From an uncultured Verrucomicrobiota bacterium (GTDB lineage: Bacteria; Verrucomicrobiota; Verrucomicrobiia; Opitutales; Opitutaceae): 64,000 bases of DNA. The stretch's first letter is position 1; each line of letters begins with the position of its first letter. The notes under the pieces were generated by a model. The model was not told the DNA's origin, searched no databases, and worked only from the letters and a program-made list of their open reading frames with translations. Below, piece after piece: positions 10,207-18,479 of the stretch. The DNA is taken from assembly GCA_903898675.1 (NCBI GenBank), contig CAIUGM010000022.1, forward strand, positions 288,293-352,292. Reading direction: 5' to 3'. A program made the position numbers and the translations under genes.

Positions 10207-11367
10207 TCAGCTCAGCAAATGCTGCCACTGGTCCTCGCGGGCCGAGCGCGCGGCCTTGAGCGCCCCCACCGCGACGAACCGCTTGTAGTCCGGGCCCGCG
10301 AGCCGGACCTTTGGCGCCTCGAAGCCGTCGGCCGCGAGTTTCTGCTGCAGCACGGTGTCGAAGCCGCGGATGCAACTGCCGCCACCCGTGACCACGATGT
10401 TCTGCAGCAACTGCGCGACCGACTCGGATGACGCGCGGGCGATCAGCATGGTGAGCGCCGGGTAGATTTTATCGAGCAGCCGGTTGCAGGCGCGGCCGAT
10501 GACCTCGCCCAGCTCCAGCGTGTGGCTCTTGCCGCCGATCAGTACCTTCACATCGAGGGGCTTGCGGATGGGACCGACGTACGAGAACTCCTCCTTGATC
10601 TGGCGGATGGTGGCGCGCGACAGGCCGTTGTTCGGATAGGTGCGCTGAAGCTCGTCCTCGATGACCTTGTCAATGGCATCGCCCGCAAAGGGCAGGCTGA
10701 TCTGGTCCTCGGCCGTCGGGAAAAAGCCCTGGATCAGGCAGAGATCGCTCGTGCCGCCCCCGATGTCGATGAAGAGCGAGTTGGTCACCGGGTCGACGTA
10801 GTTGGGCTGGCCCAGCCGGGTGTCGTCCCGAAAGCCCAACGCGGCGAGAAACGGTTCCGGGATGAGGAGCACGCGGTCGAACACGCCGGCGGCGCAGCTC
10901 CGGATGTCCTCGCGGGCCTCCTCCCCGGCGTTGGCCGGCATGCCGATCACGGCGCGAATCTCGGCGGCCCCGCTCGGGTCGATCACCGCGCGGACGCGGT
11001 GGATGAAATCCCGGGCGCTCGAGAGATCGGCAATGATGCCATCCTCCAGCGGGGCGATCATCTTCAACTGCAGGCGGTGATTGAGGGCCTCCTCGCCGAT
11101 CAGGGTCGTGGCATTGTTGGCGATGATGCCGTCGACCAGCCCTTCGCGGGCGTAGCCGACGATCGTCGGGATGATCTTGCTGACCGTGATGTCCTTCGTG
11201 TCCGGCGCGCCGGCCAGCACGCACGAGGCATTGGTGCCAAGGTCAAAGCCGACGAGGATGCGCTTCCGGTCGCCCACCCGCCGCATCTCGGCCGGGCGGT
11301 CAAGCACGGCGGGAGCGGGACGGGAGGCAACGGTGGCTGGTTTCTGTTCAGTGGTGATGGTGGTCAT
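10207..11367 (-). CDS. MamK-like bacterial actin (MreB/ParM/MamK superfamily)
   Basis: Actin-fold ATPase, 386 residues from the ATG at 11367. The ORF could extend upstream, but that extension is low-complexity Arg/Ala/Pro sequence and ignores the coupled start. Phosphate-1 motif FDLGTNAS is near residues 39-46, phosphate-2 IDIGGGTSDL is mid-protein, and the adenosine motif VVTGGGSCIRG is C-terminal. Several blocks resemble MamK more than MreB: VVGEEAL-like TLIGEEALNHR, EDQISLPFAGDAID, IRQIKEEFSYVG and the ending GALKAARSAREDQW. MamK family filaments position magnetosomes, but no other mam gene is present, so the cargo is unknown. Its start overlaps the stop of the upstream small gene (ATGA). 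Confidence 0.85.
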   Translation of the reverse strand: MTTITTEQKPATVASRPAPAVLDRPAEMRRVGDRKRILVGFDLGTNASCVLAGAPDTKDITVSKIIPTIVGYAREGLVDGIIANNATTLIGEEALNHRLQLKMIAPLEDGIIADLSSARDFIHRVRAVIDPSGAAEIRAVIGMPANAGEEAREDIRSCAAGVFDRVLLIPEPFLAALGFRDDTRLGQPNYVDPVTNSLFIDIGGGTSDLCLIQGFFPTAEDQISLPFAGDAIDKVIEDELQRTYPNNGLSRATIRQIKEEFSYVGPIRKPLDVKVLIGGKSHTLELGEVIGRACNRLLDKIYPALTMLIARASSESVAQLLQNIVVTGGGSCIRGFDTVLQQKLAADGFEAPKVRLAGPDYKRFVAVGALKAARSAREDQWQHLLS

Positions 11368-11846
11368 GTTCGGGTGGTGGTTCGGACCGCGCGCTGGGAC
11401 GGGGCCGGCGGGCGGCGGTTGGTGCGCTCGGCCGCCAGCATGGCGTCGAGCAGGTCGGGAATGGCGGGCGAACCCGTTCCGGGCGGGCGCGCGATGAGAA
11501 CAGAAGGTTCGCCGGCCAGCCGCGAGGCGGGCGGAGGGGCGGAGGAGGCTGCAGAAGAAAAATGTCCCAGCAGCGCGGGCAGCATGAGCTCGCATAGGAC
11601 GGCGGCGTCCGCCACGCGCCGCGCCTCGAGCGTATACAGCGCCTGCAATTCCGGCTCCGGGAGGCGGTTCCCGCCGGGGCGTGCGCGCAGTTCCAAGATC
11701 GCCTCCGCCAGCTCCGTGTCCATCAGGCGCACGGCCGCCGCCGCCGCGCCCTGCTCGCGCAGGACGCAGACCCGCCGGATCAAACGCGCCACGCCGGCCA
11801 CGCCATCGGGCTCGCCCGGCCGTTTACTGGAGGATGCTGGATTCAA
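11364..11846 (-). CDS. Small unknown protein translationally coupled to the MamK-like actin
   Basis: A 160-residue protein of no recognised family. Residues about 15-100 are predicted mainly helical and rich in Ala, Leu, Arg and Glu (LIRRVCVLREQG, LMDTELAEAILELRAR). The remainder is Pro/Arg-rich with one amphipathic stretch (IPDLLDAMLAAERTNR). No signal peptide or membrane segment is seen. Its stop shares the ATGA with the start of the actin gene, which argues that it is a genuine gene and probably an interaction partner or regulator of the filament. That role is inference only. Confidence 0.65.
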   Translation of the reverse strand: MNPASSSKRPGEPDGVAGVARLIRRVCVLREQGAAAAAVRLMDTELAEAILELRARPGGNRLPEPELQALYTLEARRVADAAVLCELMLPALLGHFSSAASSAPPPASRLAGEPSVLIARPPGTGSPAIPDLLDAMLAAERTNRRPPAPSQRAVRTTTRT

Positions 11847-12158
11847 GAAGGAGTGGTCTCCTTGAGTCGACCACTCCCACGGGTTCCGGTTCGCGCTTAT
11901 TTTTTTCCGCCGGCCGGCCCGGCACCTAGGGCCAACCCCCGCCCGCCGTGGGGTCCGTTCGACTGCCCCGCTTACCAGAACTACCCGGGGCCGTAGTTGA
12001 TTTGATTAAAGAGTGGCCGGGGCGGGGCGTCGGCGGTTGACAGCAAAAAAAACCGGCCGCTAAAGACGGGGGAAATTTGAGCGCCGGCTTTTTCCGTCAT
12101 CCGGCGGGGCCGGAACTAAAAAATCCAGCATCAACTCCGCTACAACCATCCGCAAATT
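11847..12158. other. Divergent intergenic region, no gene seen
   Basis: 312 bases between the actin pair (minus strand) and the chaperone-usher locus (plus strand). It presumably holds both promoters. A G/C hairpin (ACCGGCCGC...GCGCCGGC followed by TTTTT) lies at about 12051-12096. No coding potential is apparent. Confidence 0.6.
12037..12066 (+). promoter_or_regulatory. Candidate promoter of the chaperone-usher locus
   Basis: A perfect -35 hexamer TTGACA (12037-12042) is followed after 18 bases by TAAAGA (12061-12066), a weak -10 match. It is 92 bases ahead of the start at 12159. The evidence is sequence resemblance only. Confidence 0.3.
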
Positions 12159-12740
12159 ATGAACACCAGATTGAAAGCATGCCTTGTTACCGCAGTCGCC
12201 CTCTGCGGCGCCACCGCCGCGTCGGCCGGGCTCGTGGGCGGCAGCGCCGATCCCATCAACACCAACACGAACGTCAGCTACATCGCCAACCTCACCATCG
12301 TCGGCGCCGCGGGCCAGACCGACACGACCGTCGTGACCGGGACCATTGACAATAATTTTGACCACGGCTGGAAGCTGACGGTCGCCTCCACCAACCTCGG
12401 CATCTTAAAGCGGACCAGCGGCACGGGCGACACCGGGGCCGCCGGGGTCGGGACCGAGATTCCCTACACCAGCATCAAGCTGACCACCACGGGCGGCACG
12501 CTGGGTGCGGGCCTGACCGCCCCCGTCGGGACGCATAACATCGCCGCGGGCACGGGCTATGGCGGGGTGGCCGGCACCACTTATTTCAACACCGGGTCGG
12601 ATGCCTTGACGCCCGCCGAAGCCACGACCGCCACCGTCGGCTACGGCTATGCGCTGAAGATCAGCTGGACGGCGGACACCAGGATTCTGTCGGGCACCTA
12701 CAGTGACACGATCACGCTGACGCTCGCCAACGACACCTGA
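12159..12740 (+). CDS. Secreted SCPU/pilin-like subunit of a chaperone-usher system
   Basis: 193 residues with a clear signal peptide (MNTRLKACLVTAVALCGATA, cleavage after ASA). The mature part is Thr/Gly/Ala-rich, beta-predicted and has no cysteine. The C-terminus SGTYSDTITLTLAND matches the final beta strand of spore-coat-U/archaic pilin domains (family pattern AGTYTDTLTVTV). Position directly upstream of a PapD-like chaperone and an usher supports its role as the exported fibre subunit. The family call rests on the C-terminal strand and context, not on overall similarity. Confidence 0.7.
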   Translation: MNTRLKACLVTAVALCGATAASAGLVGGSADPINTNTNVSYIANLTIVGAAGQTDTTVVTGTIDNNFDHGWKLTVASTNLGILKRTSGTGDTGAAGVGTEIPYTSIKLTTTGGTLGAGLTAPVGTHNIAAGTGYGGVAGTTYFNTGSDALTPAEATTATVGYGYALKISWTADTRILSGTYSDTITLTLANDT

Positions 12741-12892
12741 GCCCGGGAATTTTCCCGCCCGCCACCCGGTGCGGTCAGCCCGCCTGACCGACCGGGCCTC
12801 TCTGCGCACCAGTACCGCGCGCTGGCGCGGCTCCCTGCGGCGAACCGCCGGGAGGGAATGGGCGGGCATTCCCTTCGGCCCGAGCAAACCCA

Positions 12893-13669
12893 ATGAGCGT
12901 ACGCACCTTGTCCTGCCAGTTACTGTTGGTCGCCGCGGGCCTGGCGCCTTTGGTGGCGCCCGCGTACACCCTCACCCCGAATAATCTGACGCTCCGCCCC
13001 AGCGGAGGCGAAGCGAGCGCCTTTCTTCAGCTGGCAAACAGGGAGCTCAAGGCCGCGGCCATCGAGATCACGATCCATGAACACCACAAGGATCTCGACG
13101 GCCGGACGATCAACGGCCGGGACGCCGGGGATGACTTCCTGATTTATCCCGCGCAGCTGGTCCTGATCCCCGGCGATGAAGCCGGCATCCAGGTGCGCTG
13201 GATCGGCGAGCCCGCGCTGGAGGCGGAACGGGCTTTCACCCTCGTCACCCGGGAAGTTCCGCTGCCGCGCAAGCCCGCGGACGAACCCGATGGCCTCACT
13301 GGCGTCCGCGTCGATGTCACGGTGCTGCTGAACTACGAGGCGCGGATCTACGTGACCCCGGCCGGGGCCAGACCCAAGGTCGTGGTCGAGTCGGTCACCG
13401 AGCGTCCGGCGGGCGGCGGCGCGGCCGACCAGCTCGAGGTCATCCTCGCGAACCAGGGCACCGCCCACCAGTTGCTGGCGCGGCTGACCCTGGTGATCAC
13501 ACCCCTCAGCCCCACCGGCTCCCCGCTCGCCCAATCCGCCGTAACTCTCCCGGCCCGCGAGATCCCGGCCATGGCGCCGCACCTGCTGGCCGGGGAACGG
13601 CGCAGGTTGCTGATCCCGCGGCCGGCCGGTCTGCCGGCCGGACCGGTCCGCGTGGCCCTGGCCGAATAG
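12893..13669 (+). CDS. PapD/FimC-like periplasmic pilus chaperone
   Basis: 258 residues with a signal peptide (SCQLLLVAAGLAPLVAPAYT). The N-terminal domain carries LTPNNLTLRPSGGEASAFLQL and FLIYPAQLVLIPGDEAGIQVRW, which correspond to the chaperone G1-strand region and the (F)PxxxxLxPGxxQxVR-type motif of the family. The predicted role is donor-strand complementation of the subunit from 12159 and delivery to the usher. Two Ig-like domains are expected. It sits 20 bases before the usher gene, consistent with one operon. Confidence 0.82.
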   Translation: MSVRTLSCQLLLVAAGLAPLVAPAYTLTPNNLTLRPSGGEASAFLQLANRELKAAAIEITIHEHHKDLDGRTINGRDAGDDFLIYPAQLVLIPGDEAGIQVRWIGEPALEAERAFTLVTREVPLPRKPADEPDGLTGVRVDVTVLLNYEARIYVTPAGARPKVVVESVTERPAGGGAADQLEVILANQGTAHQLLARLTLVITPLSPTGSPLAQSAVTLPAREIPAMAPHLLAGERRRLLIPRPAGLPAGPVRVALAE

Positions 13670-13688
13670 CGCCGCCGCCCGTGCCGCG

Positions 13689-16205
13689 ATGCCGATGTCC
13701 CGCCCGCCCTCCCCCGCCTTCGGGCTGATGCTCGGGCTTTGGCTTTCCCCGGCTGTCGCCTTGGCCGGCGGACTGTCCGCGTCGGACCAAACTCGCGACG
13801 CCCTCTTTCTGGCCGTCTTCCACCATCCCCCGCCGGATATCCCCGTCAGCAGTTATGTGCTGGTGGTCGTTGACGGAGCCGCGCCGCAAAAGGTGAAGGC
13901 GGTCCTGTCCGCCGGCGCGCCGGCGCTTCTGCTGGAGGGCAAACCGTTGCTGGCCGGCCTGGCGAAACTCCTGCGGCCGGAAATCGTGCAGCGGCTGGAG
14001 CGCAGGGTCGACGGCCAGGGCTGGCTCAGCCGCACCGCCCTCGAGGAAACGGGCGTGGCGACCGCGTTTAATCCGCGCACGTTTGAATTCTCGATCGCGA
14101 CGGACCCCGCCATGCGCGACACGCGGATTCAATACCTGACCGCGCCGCTGGTCGACCCCTTCACCGTGGATGCGCTCCGCCCGGCCGCGGTCTCAGGTTT
14201 TCTCAATTTCAACTTCAAGGGCGTCGCGCGAACCGGTCGGCTGGCGGCCGCGCCGGGTCCGCAGACGGACGGGCAGTTTGCCACCGACGGGGCGCTGAAC
14301 ATCCGGGGCGTGGTGCTCGAGGGCTCGGTGTTCGGCCAGACGGGCGGCGGCGGATCGCTGCAGCGCGGGGACATCCGCCTGGTGTACGACCTGCCGCAGC
14401 GGGCGCTGCGGTTCACGGCCGGCGACCTGAACTACCCCGTCTTTGGCTACGCCAGCATGCTGAACCTGGGCGGCCTCGGCCTCACCAAGGACTACTCGCT
14501 CCAGCCGCACGTGCCGACCTACCGGACGAGTGAGTTTGATTTCCACCTCGAACGCCCGGCCGAGGTGAAAATGTGGGTGAACAATTCGCTCGTGAACACG
14601 CTGCAGCTCCCCGCCGGCGCGCACGATATCCGCGGCTTGCTGCCGGCCGTCGGGCAGAACGACATCAGCCTGGTCATCGAGGACAGTGCGGGCCGGCGCG
14701 AGGTGCTGCATTTTTCGTTCATCTACAATCCCACGCTGCTGGACCGGGGCCGGCGCCTCTTCTCCTACAACGCCGGGTTTCAGCGCGAGGCGGACAATGG
14801 CGGCTACACTTACAACCCGCGGCGGCCGGTCGGGTCGGCCTCGTATCTGGCCGGACTGACGGACGAAACCACCCTCGGCGCCTATGCGCAGGCCGATCGC
14901 GCCCGCGCCTTGTATGGATTCCGGGCGTTGCATCTCCTGGCCTTCGGCACCGTGCAGCTGGACACCGCCGCGAGCCGGTCCCGCGCGGCGCAGTGGGATG
15001 CGGGCACGAGATTCACCCTGACCACGGCCCCCGCCCGGGACGGACGCGGCGGACAATTGCAGGTATCCGCGGAGTATCTCGGAAAAAACTTCGGCCCGCT
15101 CGAGGCGGTTTCGCCGGCGCCGGGCCATGCCATGAATTACGTGGCCTCCGGCTCGATCCCGCTGGGCCGGAATCTCACCGGCCGGCTCAGTGGCAACTAC
15201 ACCGCGCGGCGCGGCGCGAACGCAGAGGACACCTACGGCGCGGCGGCCACCCTGATCCGGCGCTGGGGCCGCTACACTGCCGGCAGTGTGTCGTTGCGGC
15301 GCCACCGCGCAAACAACGGCGGGCTGCAGACCGACGTGCTCTTCGGCCTCAGCTTCGCCTTCTCCAAGGGCACGGGCAGTTTCTATGCCGCGAAGGAATT
15401 GGAAAGCAACACGGTGAGCTCAAGCTGGGATTCCGGCCGGCCCGGAAATTTATCCGCACCCTACGGCTTTGCCTCAACCCGGGTGGGGTCGGACAACCGC
15501 GAGTATGTGGCGGGCGGCGGATACTGGGGGAACCAGGGCCTTGCGGAGGTCTCGTATACGCGCGACGAAATCGCGACGGGGGCGGGCTGGTCCGGCCGCG
15601 GCGAAACCGCGCTGCGCCTGCAGAGCACCCTCGTGTTCGCCGACGGCCGGTTCGCCCTGACCCGCCCCGTCGCGGAGAACTTTGCGATCGTCACCGGCCA
15701 GGCGGGCCTGGCCAGCGTCGCCATGAAGGTGGACCCGGACGGTCAGGGCGGCAGCCGCGCCCGGTCCGACTGGCTCAGTCCCGCGGTCCTCGGCGACCTC
15801 GCCAGTTACCGGCTGCGGGACGTCCGGGTTGAACCGGTCGACCCGCCGGTCGGCGCCACGCCGGAGAAGACGACCTTCCTGCTGGCGCCCACCTACAAGA
15901 GCGGCTTTCTGCTGAAGCTGGGCAAGGAACCGGGCCTGGTTGCAATCGGCCGGCTGGTGGACGGACTGCGGCAACCGCTCGCCCACCTGCCGCTCGAGAT
16001 CCGGCGACTCGACCGGCCGGGCGGGCAACCCGCGACCACCTTCACGAGCCGGAATGGCGGGTTCCAGCTGCCGGATATCAAGCCCGGCCGGTATGAAATC
16101 CGTCCGGTCGCTCCCACCCGCGGCGGAAGCGTGACGGTGGAAATCCCGGAGTCACCCGACGGACTTTACCGGCTGGGTGACGTGGTCCTGTCCCCGGCAG
16201 CATAG
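13689..16205 (+). CDS. Outer-membrane usher of a chaperone-usher pathway
   Basis: 838 residues with a signal peptide (LMLGLWLSPAVALAGG). The central part is a long series of amphipathic beta strands as in FimD/PapC ushers (FNFNFKGVARTGR, LEGSVFGQTGGG, RLVYDLPQRALRFTAGDLNYP). The plug-like block VKMWVNNSLVNTLQLPAGAH matches the usher middle domain. The C-terminal 90 residues form a carboxypeptidase-regulatory-like beta domain (GGFQLPDIKPGRYEIRPV). It is expected to form the pore that assembles and secretes the subunit from 12159. It is divergent from enterobacterial ushers and nearer the alternate or archaic class. Confidence 0.82.
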   Translation: MPMSRPPSPAFGLMLGLWLSPAVALAGGLSASDQTRDALFLAVFHHPPPDIPVSSYVLVVVDGAAPQKVKAVLSAGAPALLLEGKPLLAGLAKLLRPEIVQRLERRVDGQGWLSRTALEETGVATAFNPRTFEFSIATDPAMRDTRIQYLTAPLVDPFTVDALRPAAVSGFLNFNFKGVARTGRLAAAPGPQTDGQFATDGALNIRGVVLEGSVFGQTGGGGSLQRGDIRLVYDLPQRALRFTAGDLNYPVFGYASMLNLGGLGLTKDYSLQPHVPTYRTSEFDFHLERPAEVKMWVNNSLVNTLQLPAGAHDIRGLLPAVGQNDISLVIEDSAGRREVLHFSFIYNPTLLDRGRRLFSYNAGFQREADNGGYTYNPRRPVGSASYLAGLTDETTLGAYAQADRARALYGFRALHLLAFGTVQLDTAASRSRAAQWDAGTRFTLTTAPARDGRGGQLQVSAEYLGKNFGPLEAVSPAPGHAMNYVASGSIPLGRNLTGRLSGNYTARRGANAEDTYGAAATLIRRWGRYTAGSVSLRRHRANNGGLQTDVLFGLSFAFSKGTGSFYAAKELESNTVSSSWDSGRPGNLSAPYGFASTRVGSDNREYVAGGGYWGNQGLAEVSYTRDEIATGAGWSGRGETALRLQSTLVFADGRFALTRPVAENFAIVTGQAGLASVAMKVDPDGQGGSRARSDWLSPAVLGDLASYRLRDVRVEPVDPPVGATPEKTTFLLAPTYKSGFLLKLGKEPGLVAIGRLVDGLRQPLAHLPLEIRRLDRPGGQPATTFTSRNGGFQLPDIKPGRYEIRPVAPTRGGSVTVEIPESPDGLYRLGDVVLSPAA

Positions 16206-16233
16206 GCCACCCGCCCGGCGGATGGCCCGGGCC

Positions 16234-18339
16234 TCACTTCTTGATCCCGACGTATTCGAGGAACGGCTCCTGCGAGCGCGGACGGCCGAGGAACTTCTCG
16301 ACCGACTCGCCGACGTCGCGCGTGTTGCCTTTGCCGTAGACTTCGTCGCGCAACCGGCGGCCGACTTTTTCATCGAGAAAACCGCCGGGGGCCTTCTTGA
16401 ACTCGCTGGCCATGTCGATGGCCATGACCTTCGCCCAAAGATAGCCGTAATAGCCGGCATCGTAGCCCGCGAGATGGCCGATGTAGGCGGCCCAGAAGGT
16501 GCCGGGCGGCGGCGCCACGGAAACCCGGGCGGTGGTGTCATTGACGAGCTTGACCACGTCGGCCTGCCAGGCGGCGTCCTCGGACAGCGTGTGCAGCCCC
16601 AGGTCGAGCAGACCGATCGCCAGCTGCCGGCGGGTGAAGAAACCCTCGGTCGCCTGGCGGGCGGCCACCATCGCGGCGATCGTCTCGGCCGGGATTTTCT
16701 TGGCCGGGTCGCGGTAGTCGGCGGCAAAGGTGTCGAGCACCGCCTTGTCCCAGACCCAGTTCTCCAGCATCTGCGACGGCGCCTCCACGAAGTCCCGCGG
16801 CACGGTGAAGCTGCCCTGGCCCGCGAAGCGCGAACGGCTGAGGATGCCGTGCATCACGTGGCCGAATTCATGAAACAGCGTCTCCACGTCGCCATGCTTG
16901 AGGAGCGACGGCCGGTCGGCGGAGGGCGCGGGAAAATTGCACAGCAGCGCCTCGACCGGCAGGTCGTAGCGGCCGTCCGGCAGCAGGCCGCCGGTCTTCT
17001 GGCCGAAACACGCGAAATGGTTGAATTTTCCCTCGCGCGGAAACATGTCGAGGTAAAACGCCCCCATCGGCGTGCCGGTGGCGGCGTCCTGCACCACATA
17101 GAGCTGCACGCCCGGCGCCCAGACGTAGGGCGCCGCGATCGCCGTGTACTTCAGGCCGAAGATCTTCTGGTAAATGGCGAACATGCCCTCGAGCGACGCC
17201 TGGTACGGGAAGTACACGCGCAGCGCCTCGGCATCGACCGCGTACTTTTGTTTCTTCAGGCGGTTCGTGTAGTAGTTGATGTCCCACGAATCCAGCTTGG
17301 CGTCAGCCTGGCCGGTCTGCGCAACCTTGAGCTGGCGCAGGGTCTCAAGCTCGGCGTCGAACTTGGGCTGCAGGCCGGTCACCAGATCCTCCTCAAATTT
17401 TACCGCCGCGGCCCCGGTCTTGGCCATGCGATCCTCGACCCGGTAGTCCGCCCAGGTGGCGTAGCCGAGGCGGTGGGCGATATCGGCGCGCAACACCACG
17501 AGCTTGCTGAGCACGGCGGTGTTGGTCCCTTGGGCCAGCTGGTTGCGGGCGATGGAAAGCCGGCGCCGCGTCTCGGGATTGTCGGCGCTCTCCCCCACGG
17601 TCTGGACGTGCCAGGTGATGTTCGCCATCACGCGGTAGCGGCCGTCGGGCTGCCTGACCCCGGGGCTGTCGAGAAAGCTCTGCGGCACGCCGGCCAGCTC
17701 GGCCGCCGTGAAATCGACGGGGGCGCGCGCCTCGTTGATGTTGACCGCGAACTGGGTGCTCAGGCCGGCCAGGTCCTTGCGCAGGCTTTCCACCTCGGCC
17801 TTGGCCGCGGGGGCAAGGGCGAGGCCCGCCCGGCGGAAGCTGAGCATCTGGTCGTCGACCAGCCGCTGCTGCTCCCGGTCGAGCGCCGGCTTGGAATCGG
17901 CAAAGGTTTTCAGCGGCCGGTAAAGATCCTCGCGGTAATCGAGCGCAACGCCCCATTCCTGCAATTTGAGTTCCTCGTCGTTGGCCGCGTCTCGCACCGC
18001 CTTGTCGGGGTTCGACTGGGCGACCGTGCCGATGATCTGGTCGGCATTGGTGACACCGGCCGTGATGGTGTCGTAGGCGCCGAAGGTGCTCTCAAAAGTA
18101 AGTTTGGTCATGTCCTGCGCGGCCAGGACGGCGAGCCCGGCGTCGGCCTGCTTGATCGCCGCGGCCACCTGCTGGCGGACCTCGTCCGGCGTGGTCGGAT
18201 AAACGGGCAGCACGAGCTGCAGGTGGGCCTGGGCCGCGACGGCCTGGAAGTCAGCCAGCGTGGCCGGGGCGGCATGCATCCCGGGGGCAGCCGCGATCGC
18301 AGGCAGCAGAGTGAGGGTAAGCAGACGAAGGAATTTCAT
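16234..18339 (-). CDS. M3-family zinc metallopeptidase, exported
   Basis: 701 residues from the ATG at 18339, chosen because it begins a signal peptide (MKFLRLLTLTLLPAIAAAPG). A longer frame to 18396 adds 19 unlikely residues. The thimet-oligopeptidase zinc motif HEFGHVMHG lies in the C-terminal half, with downstream family blocks (WDKAVLDTFAADYRDP, DLGLHTL). The enzyme should cleave short peptides in the periplasm. It converges on the usher gene with 28 bases between stops and diverges from the membrane protein at 18480. Confidence 0.93.
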   Translation of the reverse strand: MKFLRLLTLTLLPAIAAAPGMHAAPATLADFQAVAAQAHLQLVLPVYPTTPDEVRQQVAAAIKQADAGLAVLAAQDMTKLTFESTFGAYDTITAGVTNADQIIGTVAQSNPDKAVRDAANDEELKLQEWGVALDYREDLYRPLKTFADSKPALDREQQRLVDDQMLSFRRAGLALAPAAKAEVESLRKDLAGLSTQFAVNINEARAPVDFTAAELAGVPQSFLDSPGVRQPDGRYRVMANITWHVQTVGESADNPETRRRLSIARNQLAQGTNTAVLSKLVVLRADIAHRLGYATWADYRVEDRMAKTGAAAVKFEEDLVTGLQPKFDAELETLRQLKVAQTGQADAKLDSWDINYYTNRLKKQKYAVDAEALRVYFPYQASLEGMFAIYQKIFGLKYTAIAAPYVWAPGVQLYVVQDAATGTPMGAFYLDMFPREGKFNHFACFGQKTGGLLPDGRYDLPVEALLCNFPAPSADRPSLLKHGDVETLFHEFGHVMHGILSRSRFAGQGSFTVPRDFVEAPSQMLENWVWDKAVLDTFAADYRDPAKKIPAETIAAMVAARQATEGFFTRRQLAIGLLDLGLHTLSEDAAWQADVVKLVNDTTARVSVAPPPGTFWAAYIGHLAGYDAGYYGYLWAKVMAIDMASEFKKAPGGFLDEKVGRRLRDEVYGKGNTRDVGESVEKFLGRPRSQEPFLEYVGIKK

Positions 18340-18479
18340 GGGCGGAGGGTTGGTTATGATTGGGGAAAGCAGAGGTTGGAAACCGGGGACAGGCAACCCT
18401 GTTTGGGCCCCGCCGCGCCGGCGGAAAGATTTCTCTCGAAGGCCGTGCTCGCGCCCTCCTAAATCGGGTCCCGGCCGCC

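Noticed and set aside
11368..11595. N-terminal extension of the MamK-like protein
   Set aside because: The extra 76 residues are Arg/Ala/Pro low-complexity sequence and come from the other frame of the coupled upstream gene.
10207..11846. Possible magnetosome gene island
   Set aside because: Only the MamK-like gene is present; no mamA, B, E, M, O, P or Q homologues lie nearby.
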